51,698 nucleotides of DNA from NCBI GenBank assembly GCA_020048915.1, contig JAIFLU010000011.1, positions 1-51,698 of the forward strand. Direction: 5' to 3'. The notes below the pieces were generated by a model. The model was not told the DNA's origin, did no database searches, and worked only from the letters and a program-made list of their open reading frames with translations. Position numbers and translations under genes: made by a program. Shown piece by piece: positions 23,817-33,572 of the stretch. This stretch comes from Bacteroidota bacterium. GTDB taxonomy: Bacteria; Bacteroidota; Bacteroidia; Bacteroidales; JAAUTT01. The stretch's first letter is position 1. The number at the start of each line of letters is the position of its first letter.

Positions 23817-25634
23817 ATGAAAAATATATCAAAAATAATATTTACACTCGCCAGTAGTTTATTCCTGTTAGGACTAAACTCCTGCAACGACAAGGATTTT
23901 CTGACTGTTCCCCACTACTCCATTTTGGCTGCCGATCAAATGTTTAAGACGGACAAAGATGCTAAGGCCGGCCTTGTTGGATGCTACGATATGATGCTCC
24001 CTGTTTCGGAAACTAACGGAGACTGGGGATTCAAACCAAACTTGTTTGTTGGTGGCCACCCAACAATGGATACACAGGCAACAGGATGGGACAAAGACTG
24101 GAACACACAAAACTGGAACCCCGGTAGCCCTGAACTATTGAGCGGTTGGAAGCATTGCTACAAGGCTATTTCCCGTTGCAACGATTTCCTCGCAGGTCTT
24201 GGCGCTTCGCAGAACATCACCCCTACGTTAAAAACTTCTCTTGACGGTCAGGCCAGATCTGTTCGTGCATTCTTCTACATGTGGCTGGCAAAAAATTTCG
24301 CCCGTGTACCTATGCTTGCAACCGGCGAAAATTATATTAACACTCCTCAAAAAGCACGTGCGGCAACATACACAGAAATGTGGGATTTTATTATTGAAGA
24401 TTTGAAAATCGCTGCGGAAGAACTTGAATGGGATCCGTTGAATGGAGAGTATGGACGTTGTACCAAAGGGTTTGCCCTTTCGTACCTGGGAGAAGCGTAT
24501 ATGTGGAAAGCATACCGTGTTCCCGATCAGGCTGCTGCGAACTACACATTAGCTGCTGCTGCGTTAAAACAAGTAATCGAAAGCGGTAAATACGAATTAA
24601 ACCCTTCCTTCACCACGTTGTGGGATCCGGGAGCTGTTTGGACGAAAGAATGTATTTGGGAAGAGGTGCTTGATGAGGGCTCCCAATGGAACAGCTGGAG
24701 CAATCTTACCGATGCCCACACCTGGATGACCTATTTTACTGCTTGTCCTGCTGTTGGCGGATGGGGTTCGCTATACCTCTCCTGGGAATGGTGGGATTCG
24801 TATGAACAGGGCGATAAGCGTCGCGATGCTTCCGGTGTTCAAGGTGCTGTCCCTGGGATGGACCCTGATTGGAAATCTGCCACTAACTATGGTTACAACC
24901 CATATTTACAGCAGAGTATTGTAACCGATGACAAATTAACATCGCATTACCACTTTTACAAAGACGGTGAAGCGGCCCCTTCCATCTGGAGCTTGAAATA
25001 CTGGCGTACATGCCGTGCTGACTGGTCGGCAATGTGGGGACCTCAACAGATTTATTATAAACGTTATGCCAATGTATTATTGGATTATGCAGAATGCTTG
25101 TTCAATTTGAATGGTGCTGGGGATGCAACCGCCTGGGGCTATGTTAATCAAATTCGTAACCGTGCATTCGGTAATTTGGAAGTTGGTAAGAAAGATGCGT
25201 TAACCGCAACTTACCTTCCATACTATCAACAAATTGCTGCGCATTACAAAACTACAGCACCAGCAACATATCCTATTCCTTTCACTGAAACTGCTGTAAC
25301 GGTTCCCGATGCACAGGCTTACTATACACAGGTAAAAGCTGATAAAAGCTTTTCTTCACCTGTATGGTTAGTTGCACTGGGGATGGAACGCCGTAAGGAG
25401 TTCAATGCTGAATGGTGTCTTGCCCAGGATTTGATTCGTTCCGGGTTTATGGAAGATCACATTACACACAATTATCCTAAAGGCCAGGGTTATCCAAACA
25501 CTAATCCTTTAGTACAAGATGCATGGCAGACTAACCGTAGTTTTGAGTATGTTCCTGCTAAAATGGACATGCCGATTCCTACCGAAGAGTTGTTGAAAAA
25601 CAAATTGTGCGATCAAAATGAGGCTTACCAATAA
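23817..25634 (+). CDS. susD: SusD/RagB-family glycan-binding lipoprotein
   Basis: This 605-residue protein starts with a lipoprotein signal peptide with lipobox LNSC (cysteine at about residue 23), so it is lipidated and placed on the outer-membrane surface over the SusC barrel. It has the SusD features: tetratricopeptide-like helices (GQARSVRAFFYMWLAKNFARVP, FALSYLGEAYMWKA), the LLDYAECLFNLN helix and the C-terminal RRKEFNAEW motif. It binds incoming glycan; aromatic-rich loops (WGSLYLSWEWW) could stack on sugar rings. It follows susC by 28 bp and is ended by a strong terminator, so susCD is a two-gene unit with GH8 possibly separate. Confidence 0.95.
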   Translation: MKNISKIIFTLASSLFLLGLNSCNDKDFLTVPHYSILAADQMFKTDKDAKAGLVGCYDMMLPVSETNGDWGFKPNLFVGGHPTMDTQATGWDKDWNTQNWNPGSPELLSGWKHCYKAISRCNDFLAGLGASQNITPTLKTSLDGQARSVRAFFYMWLAKNFARVPMLATGENYINTPQKARAATYTEMWDFIIEDLKIAAEELEWDPLNGEYGRCTKGFALSYLGEAYMWKAYRVPDQAAANYTLAAAALKQVIESGKYELNPSFTTLWDPGAVWTKECIWEEVLDEGSQWNSWSNLTDAHTWMTYFTACPAVGGWGSLYLSWEWWDSYEQGDKRRDASGVQGAVPGMDPDWKSATNYGYNPYLQQSIVTDDKLTSHYHFYKDGEAAPSIWSLKYWRTCRADWSAMWGPQQIYYKRYANVLLDYAECLFNLNGAGDATAWGYVNQIRNRAFGNLEVGKKDALTATYLPYYQQIAAHYKTTAPATYPIPFTETAVTVPDAQAYYTQVKADKSFSSPVWLVALGMERRKEFNAEWCLAQDLIRSGFMEDHITHNYPKGQGYPNTNPLVQDAWQTNRSFEYVPAKMDMPIPTEELLKNKLCDQNEAYQ

Positions 25635-25689
25635 TCCAAAAAATACAAGATTGCATTTTTAAGATTGAATGTTGTCTTGATATAATGTT

Positions 25690-25728
25690 TAAAAAAGGGG
25701 AATACCATTGCGTATTACCCCTTTTTTT
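25690..25728 (+). terminator. rho-independent terminator after susD
   Basis: The arms AAAAAAGGGGAATAC and GTATTACCCCTTTTTT pair with one bulged A around the loop CATTGC; seven T close it. It lies 56 bp after the susD stop and partly insulates the GH8 gene. Confidence 0.85.
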
Positions 25729-25836
25729 ATCGTATCCTGTATTCTAATAAATACTCTCAAAGAAGAATTGTAGTTAATTACATTGCTTCATCTAAAATCG
25801 ATATATTGATCTTCATTAATTTAATTAATCGTTTGC

Positions 25837-27141
25837 ATGAAAAAAACTAGTCTGATAATTCTATTGTTCTTTAATAGCTTAATCGCATTCTGCCAGGCTA
25901 TTCCTGAAACTCCGCACAACAATTCGTCAGCTCCCCGTAAACCTATGAAACCATGGAATAAAGGTGCCTGGGAAACCAGAAAATACCGAAATGTTTTTCT
26001 CGAAGCTGGTTATAGCCAAACTGAAATTAATGCCAAGCTGGCAAAAGCATACGCAGATTTATTTGAGGGCCCTAACAGAATTTACTTTGAAGTGGGCGAT
26101 TCCATGGCTTACGTTTCTGATCTGAAAAACCATGATGCCCGCACCGAAGGTCTCTCTTACGGAATGATGGTTGCCGTTCAGCTAAATAAAAAAGACGTAT
26201 TTGACCGCATTTGGAGGTGGACCAAAGCATATCTGCAACATCAGGGAGGAGCGCACGATGCCTATTTTGCATGGAGCATTAACCCGCAAACAATGAAAAA
26301 AAATTCCGATGGATCCGCTTCGGATGGTGAACTTTACTTTGTTACCGATCTTTTGTTTGCTGCTAACAAATGGGGAAATAACACCGGTATAAACTATTAT
26401 GCGGAGGCCAGAAGAATTTTGGACGCCATGTGGGCCAAAGATGGCACTAAGGGTGTAAAAAATCTCTTCAATGTTCAACATAAACAAATAACCTTTACCC
26501 CTGATAATTTTGGATATAACTGGACTGACCCATCGTACCATCTGCCGGCATTTTTAGAAATATGGGCTATATATGCGAAAGATGGGAAAGAACAGTTTTA
26601 TAAAGATTGCGCTGACACGGCCAGGATCTTTCTTCATCGTGCCTGCCATCCCATAACCGGCTTAAATACTGATTATACTGAGTTTAGCGGCGCCCCTCAC
26701 TCCACCCCTTGGATGCCGGCCGCTTTTCGTTACGATTCGTGGAGAGTCCCGATGAATATCGCCATGGATTACTCCTGGTTTGCTAAAGATAGGGAATGGC
26801 AACAGGATTATGCCAAACGGATTCAAAATTTTTTAAATAGCAGAGGTATATATACATTCGAAGATCAGTTTAACCCCGATGGCTCCCTTCCGGATTTCAT
26901 CCTTCAGGCAGGAGGATATAAAAAGTTGCGGCATTCGCTTGGATTAGTGTCAACTTCAGCAGCTGCATCAATTATGGGAACAGAGGAAAAAAGCTGGAAA
27001 TTTATAGATGCTCTTTGGAATGCTAAACTCGAACCTTATTCTGATGGCTATTTCGACCCATACTACGATGGTTTGCTCTATTTATTCAGCATGATGCACT
27101 TAAGCGGAAATTATCAAATTATTAAACCTCAAATAGATTAA
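25837..27141 (+). CDS. GH8 xylanase / reducing-end xylose-releasing exo-oligoxylanase
   Basis: This 434-residue GH8 enzyme has a signal peptide (MKKTSLIILLFFNSLIAFCQA). The (alpha/alpha)6 barrel shows the catalytic acid E104 (DARTEGLSYGMM) and a conserved Asp D163 (SASDGELYFVTDLLF), plus DSWRVPMNIAMDYSWF, a stretch shared with xylan-active GH8 enzymes such as the Rex exo-oligoxylanases. Rex enzymes release xylose from the reducing end of xylo-oligosaccharides, while others in the same branch are endo-xylanases. The length is close to Rex rather than to endoglucanase GH8. It sits 202 bp after susD on the same strand. Xylan activity is likely; exo versus endo mode is not decided. Confidence 0.85.
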   Translation: MKKTSLIILLFFNSLIAFCQAIPETPHNNSSAPRKPMKPWNKGAWETRKYRNVFLEAGYSQTEINAKLAKAYADLFEGPNRIYFEVGDSMAYVSDLKNHDARTEGLSYGMMVAVQLNKKDVFDRIWRWTKAYLQHQGGAHDAYFAWSINPQTMKKNSDGSASDGELYFVTDLLFAANKWGNNTGINYYAEARRILDAMWAKDGTKGVKNLFNVQHKQITFTPDNFGYNWTDPSYHLPAFLEIWAIYAKDGKEQFYKDCADTARIFLHRACHPITGLNTDYTEFSGAPHSTPWMPAAFRYDSWRVPMNIAMDYSWFAKDREWQQDYAKRIQNFLNSRGIYTFEDQFNPDGSLPDFILQAGGYKKLRHSLGLVSTSAAASIMGTEEKSWKFIDALWNAKLEPYSDGYFDPYYDGLLYLFSMMHLSGNYQIIKPQID

Positions 27142-27171
27142 AAAAAAATAATACGTACTAACCGAATCAAA

Positions 27172-27232
27172 AAATGTCCATGATCCTAAAACATCTCCAT
27201 CCGGAATTGATCAACTATGATCATGGACATTT
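27172..27232. repeat. 14-bp perfect inverted repeat downstream of GH8
   Basis: AAATGTCCATGATC (27172-27185) and its exact complement (27219-27232) flank a 33-nt loop, 30 bp after the GH8 stop. A possible 3'-end stabilising or processing structure, without a T-run. Confidence 0.55.
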
Positions 27233-27325
27233 AACTTTAGTAAGCCATCCCAATAATCCTATGATGGATATAAAAAAATAATGCACCTATTACTATATTA
27301 AAATAATTTTCTATTCCAGTTATTA

Positions 27326-27360
27326 TAAAACCATCGGGATTCGCACCAGGATGGTTTTTA
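27326..27360. terminator. bidirectional terminator between GH8 and rpiB
   Basis: AAAACCATC (27327-27335) pairs with GATGGTTTT (27350-27358). The plus strand continues with T and the minus strand reads TTTTATAAT. It lies between the convergent GH8 and rpiB genes and can serve both. Confidence 0.6.
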
Positions 27361-27427
27361 CTACTAACTATGTTAAATACATTATATTCACATTTTGAAT
27401 ATTCCTAATAAAAATGACATCCTCTCA

Positions 27428-27859
27428 TTAATCCTGGTTAATTAGATTAAGCCTCTTTTGATGTCGTCCTCCTTCGAACGCTGCAAATAAAAAGTCCTTA
27501 AGAATTTCTACCGATTCTTGTTCTGAAATATACAAGCCAGGTAATACTAAAACATTTGCATTATTATGCCTTCGGGACATCTCAGCTATCTTCTTATTCC
27601 AACACAGTGCCGCTCTTATATTTTCGTATCGATTGGAGGTAATAGCCATTCCTTGTCCGGTACTGCACACCAGAATTCCGATATTACACTCTTCGCTTTC
27701 AATACTTTTACATACCAAATGGGCAAAAACCGGAAAATCAACTGATTCGTCACTGAAGGTTCCAAAATCTGAGTATGGCAATGCTTCACTATCTAGCCAT
27801 TCACGAATATATTCCTTGGTTTTATACCCACCATGATCTGATCCTATCGCAATTTTCAT
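27428..27859 (-). CDS. rpiB: ribose-5-phosphate isomerase B
   Basis: This 143-residue cytoplasmic protein is of the RpiB/LacAB family and interconverts ribose-5-phosphate and ribulose-5-phosphate. Motifs: GSDHGGYKTKEYI at the N-terminus, C65 in CSTGQGMAITSNR (the presumed base) and RAALCWN. Its start overlaps the transketolase stop by four bases (ATGA), so the two are translationally coupled. It is the last gene of the operon that begins with the GPH transporter and is followed by a bidirectional terminator. It pulls pentoses from xylan into the non-oxidative pentose phosphate pathway. Confidence 0.93.
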   Translation of the reverse strand: MKIAIGSDHGGYKTKEYIREWLDSEALPYSDFGTFSDESVDFPVFAHLVCKSIESEECNIGILVCSTGQGMAITSNRYENIRAALCWNKKIAEMSRRHNNANVLVLPGLYISEQESVEILKDFLFAAFEGGRHQKRLNLINQD

Positions 27860-29895
27860 TGTCCCAATTTAGATTTTAAGAGTATTTTAACCTCATTGTA
27901 AATATTTTGCTTTGTAAAGCCAAGCTTTTCGTCCAAAACATTATATGGAGCAGAAAATCCAAATGTTGAAACACCCCATACTTTACCGTTTTCTCCGACT
28001 AACCCTTCTAAAGTAACAGGAAGGCCAGCAGTTAACCCAAACTTTAAAACACTTTTTGGTAGAACTGATTGCTGATATTCAACGGATTGATTTCGAAACA
28101 ATCCTTCTGACGGAATTGAAACAATATTTACTTTAATATTTTCCTGCTCCAACAAATCTGCCCCTTCTAATAATGTTGCTACCTCAGATCCGCTTGCTAA
28201 GAGAATTACATCGGGCTTATCAGAACAATTGCGCACCACATAGCCGCCACATGAAACAGAACTTGAAACTTCAGAAAAAGTCTTTCCAGGTAAGTCTTTA
28301 ATATTCTGTCGCGAAAGTATTAGAGCTGTTGGGGTATGGTTGTTTTCTAACGCTATTTTCCAGGATGCTGTGGCTTCGGCCGTGTCGGCAGGTCTTAAAA
28401 CAAGCATTGCGTTTTTTCCATCATGATTTTTAAGCTTTTCGAGAAGACGGATTTGCGCTTCCTGTTCAATTGGCTGATGCGTAGGGCCATCTTCTCCAAC
28501 GCGGAAAGCATCGTGGGTCCAGATATATTTCACGGGTAATTGCATCAGCGCTGCCAGACGAACTGCCGGTTTCATATAGTCGGAGAAAACAAAGAAGGTT
28601 CCGCATGCAACAAAAATACCTCCATGCAAGGCTATTCCATTGGCAATCGAAGCCATTGTAAGTTCGCTCACGCCGGCTTGCAAAAAAGCGCCTGAAAAAT
28701 CACCCTTTCGTAAAGCTTTTGTATTTTTCAGGAAACCATCGGTTTTATCGCTATTCGAAAGATCAGCCGATGCAACTATCATATTCTCAATTTTTTTAGC
28801 ATAAACAGCCAGAACATTAGCCGATGCAACCCTTGTGGCAATATTTGCTTTTTGCTCAATTGACGAATAATCGATTTCAGGTATTTCTAAGGCTAAAAAC
28901 TTGTCAAGTTTTGCAGCCAGTTCAGGGTTTGATCCTTTCCAGGATTCAATTTCTCTTTTTTTCTTTGCCGCTTCTTTCTCCAAATTCCCCTTTATTCCTT
29001 CGTAGTATTCAGCAACTTCGGGGAATATTTTGAAAGGATCTTCGGGATCTCCTCCTAAATTGCTAATTGTCTTCTTAAATGACGCACCAGACTCGCCAAG
29101 CGGCATTCCATGCGTTGCAGTTTTGCGCTCGAAACTCGTTCCATTTTCGTCTAAAGCGCCTTTTCCCATAATAGTTTTCCCAATAATCAGAAATGGCTTT
29201 CCCTTATTCGAGTTGGCTTTTTTTAATGCTTCCCTGATTTGTTTCGCATTATTTCCATCAATAGTAACCACTTCCCATCCCCAGGCTTCATACTTCTTAG
29301 CGGTATCCTCCACTGTTACTTCCCAGGTTTCGGTTGAAAGCTGAATATCATTCGAATCGAAGAACATTATCAAATTGTCCAAACCTAACGTACCGGCAAT
29401 ACGTCCTGCACCTTGAGATATCTCTTCCTGAATACCTCCATCTGAAATATAGGTATAAATTTTATGATTAATCCAATCGCCAAACCTTGCAGCTAAAAAT
29501 TTAGCAGCAATGGCTGCTCCAACGGCCATGGTATGCCCTTGGCCTAAGGGGCCGGATGTATTTTCAATGCCTCTCGTAAAATCAACTTCGGGGTGACCAG
29601 GTGTTGGACTTCCCCATTGACGGAAGTTCTTAATTTCATCTAAGGTAAATTTTCCAGCAAGTGTTAGCTGGGAATATAACATGGGCGACATGTGCCCCGG
29701 ATCTAAAAAGAACCTGTCGCGGAATGGCCATTCCATATCGGAAGGATCATATCTTAAAAATTCAGTATACAGAATATTTATAAAATCTGCTCCACCCATC
29801 GCACCCCCAGGATGCCCACTTTTTGCTTTCTCTACCATTACGGCGGAAAGAACACGAATATTATCCGCAGCTTTTGTTACAATTTTATCAACCAT
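27856..29895 (-). CDS. tkt: transketolase
   Basis: A full-length transketolase of 679 residues. The order is a thiamine-diphosphate-binding domain (residues about 1-300, KSGHPGGAMGGADF, GPLGQGHTMAVGAA, and YISDGGIQEEISQGAG where many enzymes have GDG), a pyrimidine-binding domain (about 350-510, with HDAFRVGEDGPTHQPIEQ) and a C-terminal domain. It transfers two-carbon units between pentose and hexose phosphates in the cytoplasm. It is placed between the GH43 gene (90 bp upstream) and rpiB (4-bp overlap). A tkt-rpiB pair is also known in Bacteroides arabinose loci, so these are probably pentose-induced copies rather than the only housekeeping ones; that needs the rest of the genome. Confidence 0.95.
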   Translation of the reverse strand: MVDKIVTKAADNIRVLSAVMVEKAKSGHPGGAMGGADFINILYTEFLRYDPSDMEWPFRDRFFLDPGHMSPMLYSQLTLAGKFTLDEIKNFRQWGSPTPGHPEVDFTRGIENTSGPLGQGHTMAVGAAIAAKFLAARFGDWINHKIYTYISDGGIQEEISQGAGRIAGTLGLDNLIMFFDSNDIQLSTETWEVTVEDTAKKYEAWGWEVVTIDGNNAKQIREALKKANSNKGKPFLIIGKTIMGKGALDENGTSFERKTATHGMPLGESGASFKKTISNLGGDPEDPFKIFPEVAEYYEGIKGNLEKEAAKKKREIESWKGSNPELAAKLDKFLALEIPEIDYSSIEQKANIATRVASANVLAVYAKKIENMIVASADLSNSDKTDGFLKNTKALRKGDFSGAFLQAGVSELTMASIANGIALHGGIFVACGTFFVFSDYMKPAVRLAALMQLPVKYIWTHDAFRVGEDGPTHQPIEQEAQIRLLEKLKNHDGKNAMLVLRPADTAEATASWKIALENNHTPTALILSRQNIKDLPGKTFSEVSSSVSCGGYVVRNCSDKPDVILLASGSEVATLLEGADLLEQENIKVNIVSIPSEGLFRNQSVEYQQSVLPKSVLKFGLTAGLPVTLEGLVGENGKVWGVSTFGFSAPYNVLDEKLGFTKQNIYNEVKILLKSKLGQ

Positions 29896-29985
29896 TTATT
29901 TCAAATTAAAAAATAGATATGTTATTACAATAGTTCGTTAAGAAATTATTGTTTGGGGAAGTTATTCAACCGCGATAAAGTTGAG

Positions 29986-30960
29986 CTATTTCCCTCCTCC
30001 CTCAATAGTTTTGATGGTTCCATTGGCATCATATTCCAATTCTACCACCTTCAGGCTGCGGAGCCAGGTTCGGCCACCCGAGGGAACACTGTCGTGATGA
30101 AACAAGTACCATTTCCCTTTGAACTCGGCAATTGCATGGTGGGTAGTCCAACCGACAACCGGAGTCAAAATCACCCCCTGATAGGTAAAAGGCCCGTAAG
30201 GATTATCGCCAATGGCATAGCACAATAAGTGTGTATCGCCTGTTGAATAGGAAAAATAATACTTCCCGTTGTATCGGTGCATCCACGAGGCTTCGAAGAA
30301 ACGGCATTCAGTATCTCCGGCCTTCATCGGAGTTCCGTCCGGATTCAGGATTGTAACAGGGCGTGGTTCTTCTGCAAAACCAAGCATATCGTCGCTCAAG
30401 CGGGCCACTCTTGATGGCAGTGCCAATTCATCCCCTTCGGGCAAACAGGCGCATTCCAGTGCTTTGTTGTCCCGGTAGCGTTGTAACTGTCCTCCCCATA
30501 AACCGCCAAAATACATATAGTGGGTTCCATCATTATCCTCAAATATAGCTGGATCGATGCTGTAACTACCTCTGATTGGATCGGGCTGCGGAATAAACGG
30601 TCCTGAGGGACTGCTTGAAATGGCAACTCCCAAACGAAAAATATCGGTTTTATCCTTCAGCGGATAATACATATAATACTTCCCATTTTTATGGGCCACA
30701 TCGCAATCCCACAATTGGCGGCCTGCCCATGGAATATCACTTACTTTAAGTACAACACCATGGTCAGTCAACTTACCGTTTTCAATATCGGAAGTGGAGA
30801 AAACATGGTAATCATTCATATCAAAATGATCGCCATTATCATTTTCCGGAATACCCGATTCCCGGTCGTGCGAAGGATAGATATACAACTTCCCTTCAAA
30901 GACATGAACAGCAGGATCGGCCATAAAATCATTCTCTACTAAATACTTTGTTTTCTTCAT
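29986..30960 (-). CDS. cytoplasmic GH43 beta-xylosidase / alpha-L-arabinofuranosidase
   Basis: This 324-residue five-bladed beta-propeller enzyme has no signal peptide, so it should work in the cytoplasm on imported oligosaccharides. The inverting catalytic triad of GH43 is visible: D15 (FMADPAVHVFEG, base), D136 (YSIDPAIFED, pKa modulator) and E223 (CRFFEASWMHRYNGKYY, acid). The FEASW-type motif recalls the GH43 subfamily 1 group, in which xylosidase and arabinofuranosidase activities occur. It is 7 bp downstream of the GH10 xylanase gene and in the operon of the GPH transporter, a neat import-and-finish arrangement. Confidence 0.88.
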   Translation of the reverse strand: MKKTKYLVENDFMADPAVHVFEGKLYIYPSHDRESGIPENDNGDHFDMNDYHVFSTSDIENGKLTDHGVVLKVSDIPWAGRQLWDCDVAHKNGKYYMYYPLKDKTDIFRLGVAISSSPSGPFIPQPDPIRGSYSIDPAIFEDNDGTHYMYFGGLWGGQLQRYRDNKALECACLPEGDELALPSRVARLSDDMLGFAEEPRPVTILNPDGTPMKAGDTECRFFEASWMHRYNGKYYFSYSTGDTHLLCYAIGDNPYGPFTYQGVILTPVVGWTTHHAIAEFKGKWYLFHHDSVPSGGRTWLRSLKVVELEYDANGTIKTIEGGGK

Positions 30961-30967
30961 TTTTAGT

Positions 30968-32077
30968 TTAGTGTTTTTTTGCCAATTTAATCATATCTTC
31001 CACCACACTTTTGCGCTGGTTATTGCGGTCGAAGAGAACCGGATAATCTTTTCGTCCGCGGATTGGGAAGTTATTCAACCATGTTACATTATCGGTGAGG
31101 CTCCATATGGTAACCCGATCTATTACATCGTGGTATTTAAGGAAGAGCCCGAACATATCCAACACGCGCTTGTTCCATTTCATCTGAACCGAGTCGGGCA
31201 CCAATTCCCTGTAAGGATCCATTTCCTTTGAATACTTGAAATTGGCGGAAATATTTGCCCCTGAATATGGACTTGGAAGAATTGAAATATCCCATTCGGT
31301 TATTAATATTTTTACACCGGCAGCCTTGAGCTTTATGAAGCTGTTTTCTGTTTCGTCAAGCGTAGGGCTATCCATATGCATATGCGCTTGCGACCCAACA
31401 GCATCGATTCTGTAACCTGCAGTTTTGAGTTCTTTTACCAGTTGCACTATGGCATCGCATTTAGCGGGAATTTCAACATTGTAATCGTTGTAATATAATT
31501 CTGCATTCGGATCGGCTTCATGCGCAAATTGGAAGGCGTATTTAATAAAATCCTTGCCGAGAATTTGGAAAAATTTGCTTTTACGATATGTGCCATCATC
31601 TTCAAAAGCTTCATTAACAACATCCCAGCCTTTTACACGGCCTTTATAACGACCAACAACTTCATAAATGTGCTGACGCATACGCTCCTTCAAAACTTCG
31701 GGAGTTACCGTTTTACCGCTATCGCCAACAAAAAACCATCTGCCTATTTGAGAATGCCACATAAGACAGTGGCCCGTTACAACCTGTTTGTTTTTTTCTC
31801 CAAACGCAACCAGCTTGTCCGCATCATCCCAAAAATACTTGTTTTCTTCGGGATGGATAGGTTGGGGTTTCATACAGTTCTCTGCAACAATAGCACTAAA
31901 TTCTTTGGCTACTAAATCGGATTCGATGGGATTAACACCTTTGACCTGTTGCATGTTAACTGCTACGCCAAACAGAAATTTACCCCTGGTAGCTTCAGCC
32001 AATGTTTTCTGAGCCATAATTGGTGAGGTTGTCCCATAAATTATGGTTATAGCTGCGACAATAGTTTTGATTCTCAT
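30968..32077 (-). CDS. GH10 endo-1,4-beta-xylanase
   Basis: The start at 32077 (MRIKTIVAAITIIYGTTSPIMAQ) gives a standard signal peptide; the ATG at 32122 would overlap the transporter gene. The 369-residue protein is a single GH10 TIM barrel with no binding module. Catalytic residues: acid/base E156 (WDVVNEAFEDDG) and nucleophile E261 (ILITEWDIS). FGVAVNMQQV, FSAIVAENCMKPQPI, VTGHCLMWHSQI and the late WSLTDNVTWLNNF are all family hallmarks. It cleaves xylan or long xylo-oligosaccharides in the periplasm (or on the surface, though there is no lipobox). It lies 28 bp after the transporter gene and 7 bp before GH43. Confidence 0.96.
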   Translation of the reverse strand: MRIKTIVAAITIIYGTTSPIMAQKTLAEATRGKFLFGVAVNMQQVKGVNPIESDLVAKEFSAIVAENCMKPQPIHPEENKYFWDDADKLVAFGEKNKQVVTGHCLMWHSQIGRWFFVGDSGKTVTPEVLKERMRQHIYEVVGRYKGRVKGWDVVNEAFEDDGTYRKSKFFQILGKDFIKYAFQFAHEADPNAELYYNDYNVEIPAKCDAIVQLVKELKTAGYRIDAVGSQAHMHMDSPTLDETENSFIKLKAAGVKILITEWDISILPSPYSGANISANFKYSKEMDPYRELVPDSVQMKWNKRVLDMFGLFLKYHDVIDRVTIWSLTDNVTWLNNFPIRGRKDYPVLFDRNNQRKSVVEDMIKLAKKH

Positions 32078-32105
32078 GTTATTTGTTTTACTCAATAAAT
32101 TGCTG

Positions 32106-33572
32106 TTATGAAGTTTGTCCACCTCTTCGAGCCTTCAATTCCGCTTCAATTTTAACTTCCATTTTTTTATCAATAATATAGAAGTAAAGCAGACCTACAC
32201 CCAGCAGGAAAGGGATGGAAGGATATATACTTACAAGCATTCTGGCACCGTTGGCAACCGTTTCAGGCTGAATTATCTCATGCCCTGCCACGGCACTCTC
32301 CTTGGCGATATATCCGTACATACCTAAGATCCATGCTACCAAGGCACTTCCAATCGACAAACCGGCTTTCAGGCCTACCATCATGGCTGAAAAGATAATA
32401 GCGGTTGCCCTGCGGTTTGTTTTCCATTCCGAAAAATCTGCCACATCGGCAATCATCGCCCAAAGCACCGGGATGGTGATACCATAGGTAAATCCATGCA
32501 GAATTTGCGAAAGGAACATCAGGAAAATACTTTCGGGCTTGAAAAAGATAAAACAAAAGATAAAAAGGGTAGCCACCAGTAAGCCGTACTTATAAACATC
32601 GCGTTTGCCATATTTATCGGCAAGTTTCTTGGATAGGGTAATCCCAACGATCATAAAGATAATCCCTCCGGCGTTGAACAAACCAAAACCGGCCGATACA
32701 GGATCTGATCCAAAGAAATTAATGCCCATAGCTGATAATGACGAAATAACCGGACTGATAAAATTAGCCAGCGCCGCCTTATCCACATAATTATTAAAAT
32801 AATATACATAAGAACCGCCTTTCATAGCCAGGGTAATGAACACCAGGATGGTAAGGGTAAGCATAATCAGCCACGGCCTGTTCTTCGAGAGATCGGACAG
32901 GTCATCTTTTAAGGAAGATTTTTGCTCTGAGCTGGGAACAATGCGCTCCTTGGTTGTTAAAAATGTTACCAGTAACATAATTGTGCCAATAATAGCCATC
33001 CATGTCATTACTGTTTCGATACCGGCAGCTTTATCGCCATGACCTGCATATATAATAATAGGCAACATAAATACCTGTACAAAAAACTGAGCAAACATAA
33101 CGGCCACAAACCTATAGGACGAAATGCTGTTCCGTTCGCCCATATCGCCGGTTAAAACACCACTCAGTGCTGAGTAAGGCAAGTTGCTCGAAGCATATAA
33201 TAACAACAAAAAGGTATAAGTAACTGCGGCATATATTAGTTTCCATTTGTAGGAGAAATCGGGCGTTGAAAACGCCAGTAACGCAATAACACCCATAGGA
33301 ATGGCTGTGTACAATATCCAGGGCCTGAATTTACCCCACCGAGAATTGGTTCTGTCGGCCAGAATCCCAATAATCGGATTAAATACAAAGGCAGCAATCA
33401 AACCCACAACAAGCATGACAATAGATGCATCATTCGTTTTAAGTCCATAGATATCGGTATAGAAATAAGCGAGATAGGTAATTAATGTTTGGAAAACCAG
33501 GTTAGCCGCCAGGTCTCCCAGGCTATATCCAATTTTCTCGAACACAGTGACTTTAGTAGAAATTTTACTCAT
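32106..33572 (-). CDS. GPH-family (glycoside-pentoside-hexuronide) cation symporter
   Basis: This 488-residue inner-membrane protein has 12 predicted helices and resembles XynP/MelB/XylP. It begins with VFEKIGYSLGDLAANLVFQ and has the family hallmark loop ADRTNSRWGKFRPW between helices 2 and 3, with a conserved ADVADFSEWKTNRRATA loop in the second half. It should import xylosides or short xylo-oligosaccharides with sodium or protons. It is the first gene of the operon GPH-GH10-GH43-tkt-rpiB, with a 678-bp AT-rich gap upstream that must hold the promoter. Confidence 0.92.
   Translation of the reverse strand: MSKISTKVTVFEKIGYSLGDLAANLVFQTLITYLAYFYTDIYGLKTNDASIVMLVVGLIAAFVFNPIIGILADRTNSRWGKFRPWILYTAIPMGVIALLAFSTPDFSYKWKLIYAAVTYTFLLLLYASSNLPYSALSGVLTGDMGERNSISSYRFVAVMFAQFFVQVFMLPIIIYAGHGDKAAGIETVMTWMAIIGTIMLLVTFLTTKERIVPSSEQKSSLKDDLSDLSKNRPWLIMLTLTILVFITLAMKGGSYVYYFNNYVDKAALANFISPVISSLSAMGINFFGSDPVSAGFGLFNAGGIIFMIVGITLSKKLADKYGKRDVYKYGLLVATLFIFCFIFFKPESIFLMFLSQILHGFTYGITIPVLWAMIADVADFSEWKTNRRATAIIFSAMMVGLKAGLSIGSALVAWILGMYGYIAKESAVAGHEIIQPETVANGARMLVSIYPSIPFLLGVGLLYFYIIDKKMEVKIEAELKARRGGQTS

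Noticed and set aside
32078..32122. Upstream start of the GH10 xylanase
   Set aside because: It overlaps the transporter gene and adds a polar leader before a normal signal peptide at 32077.
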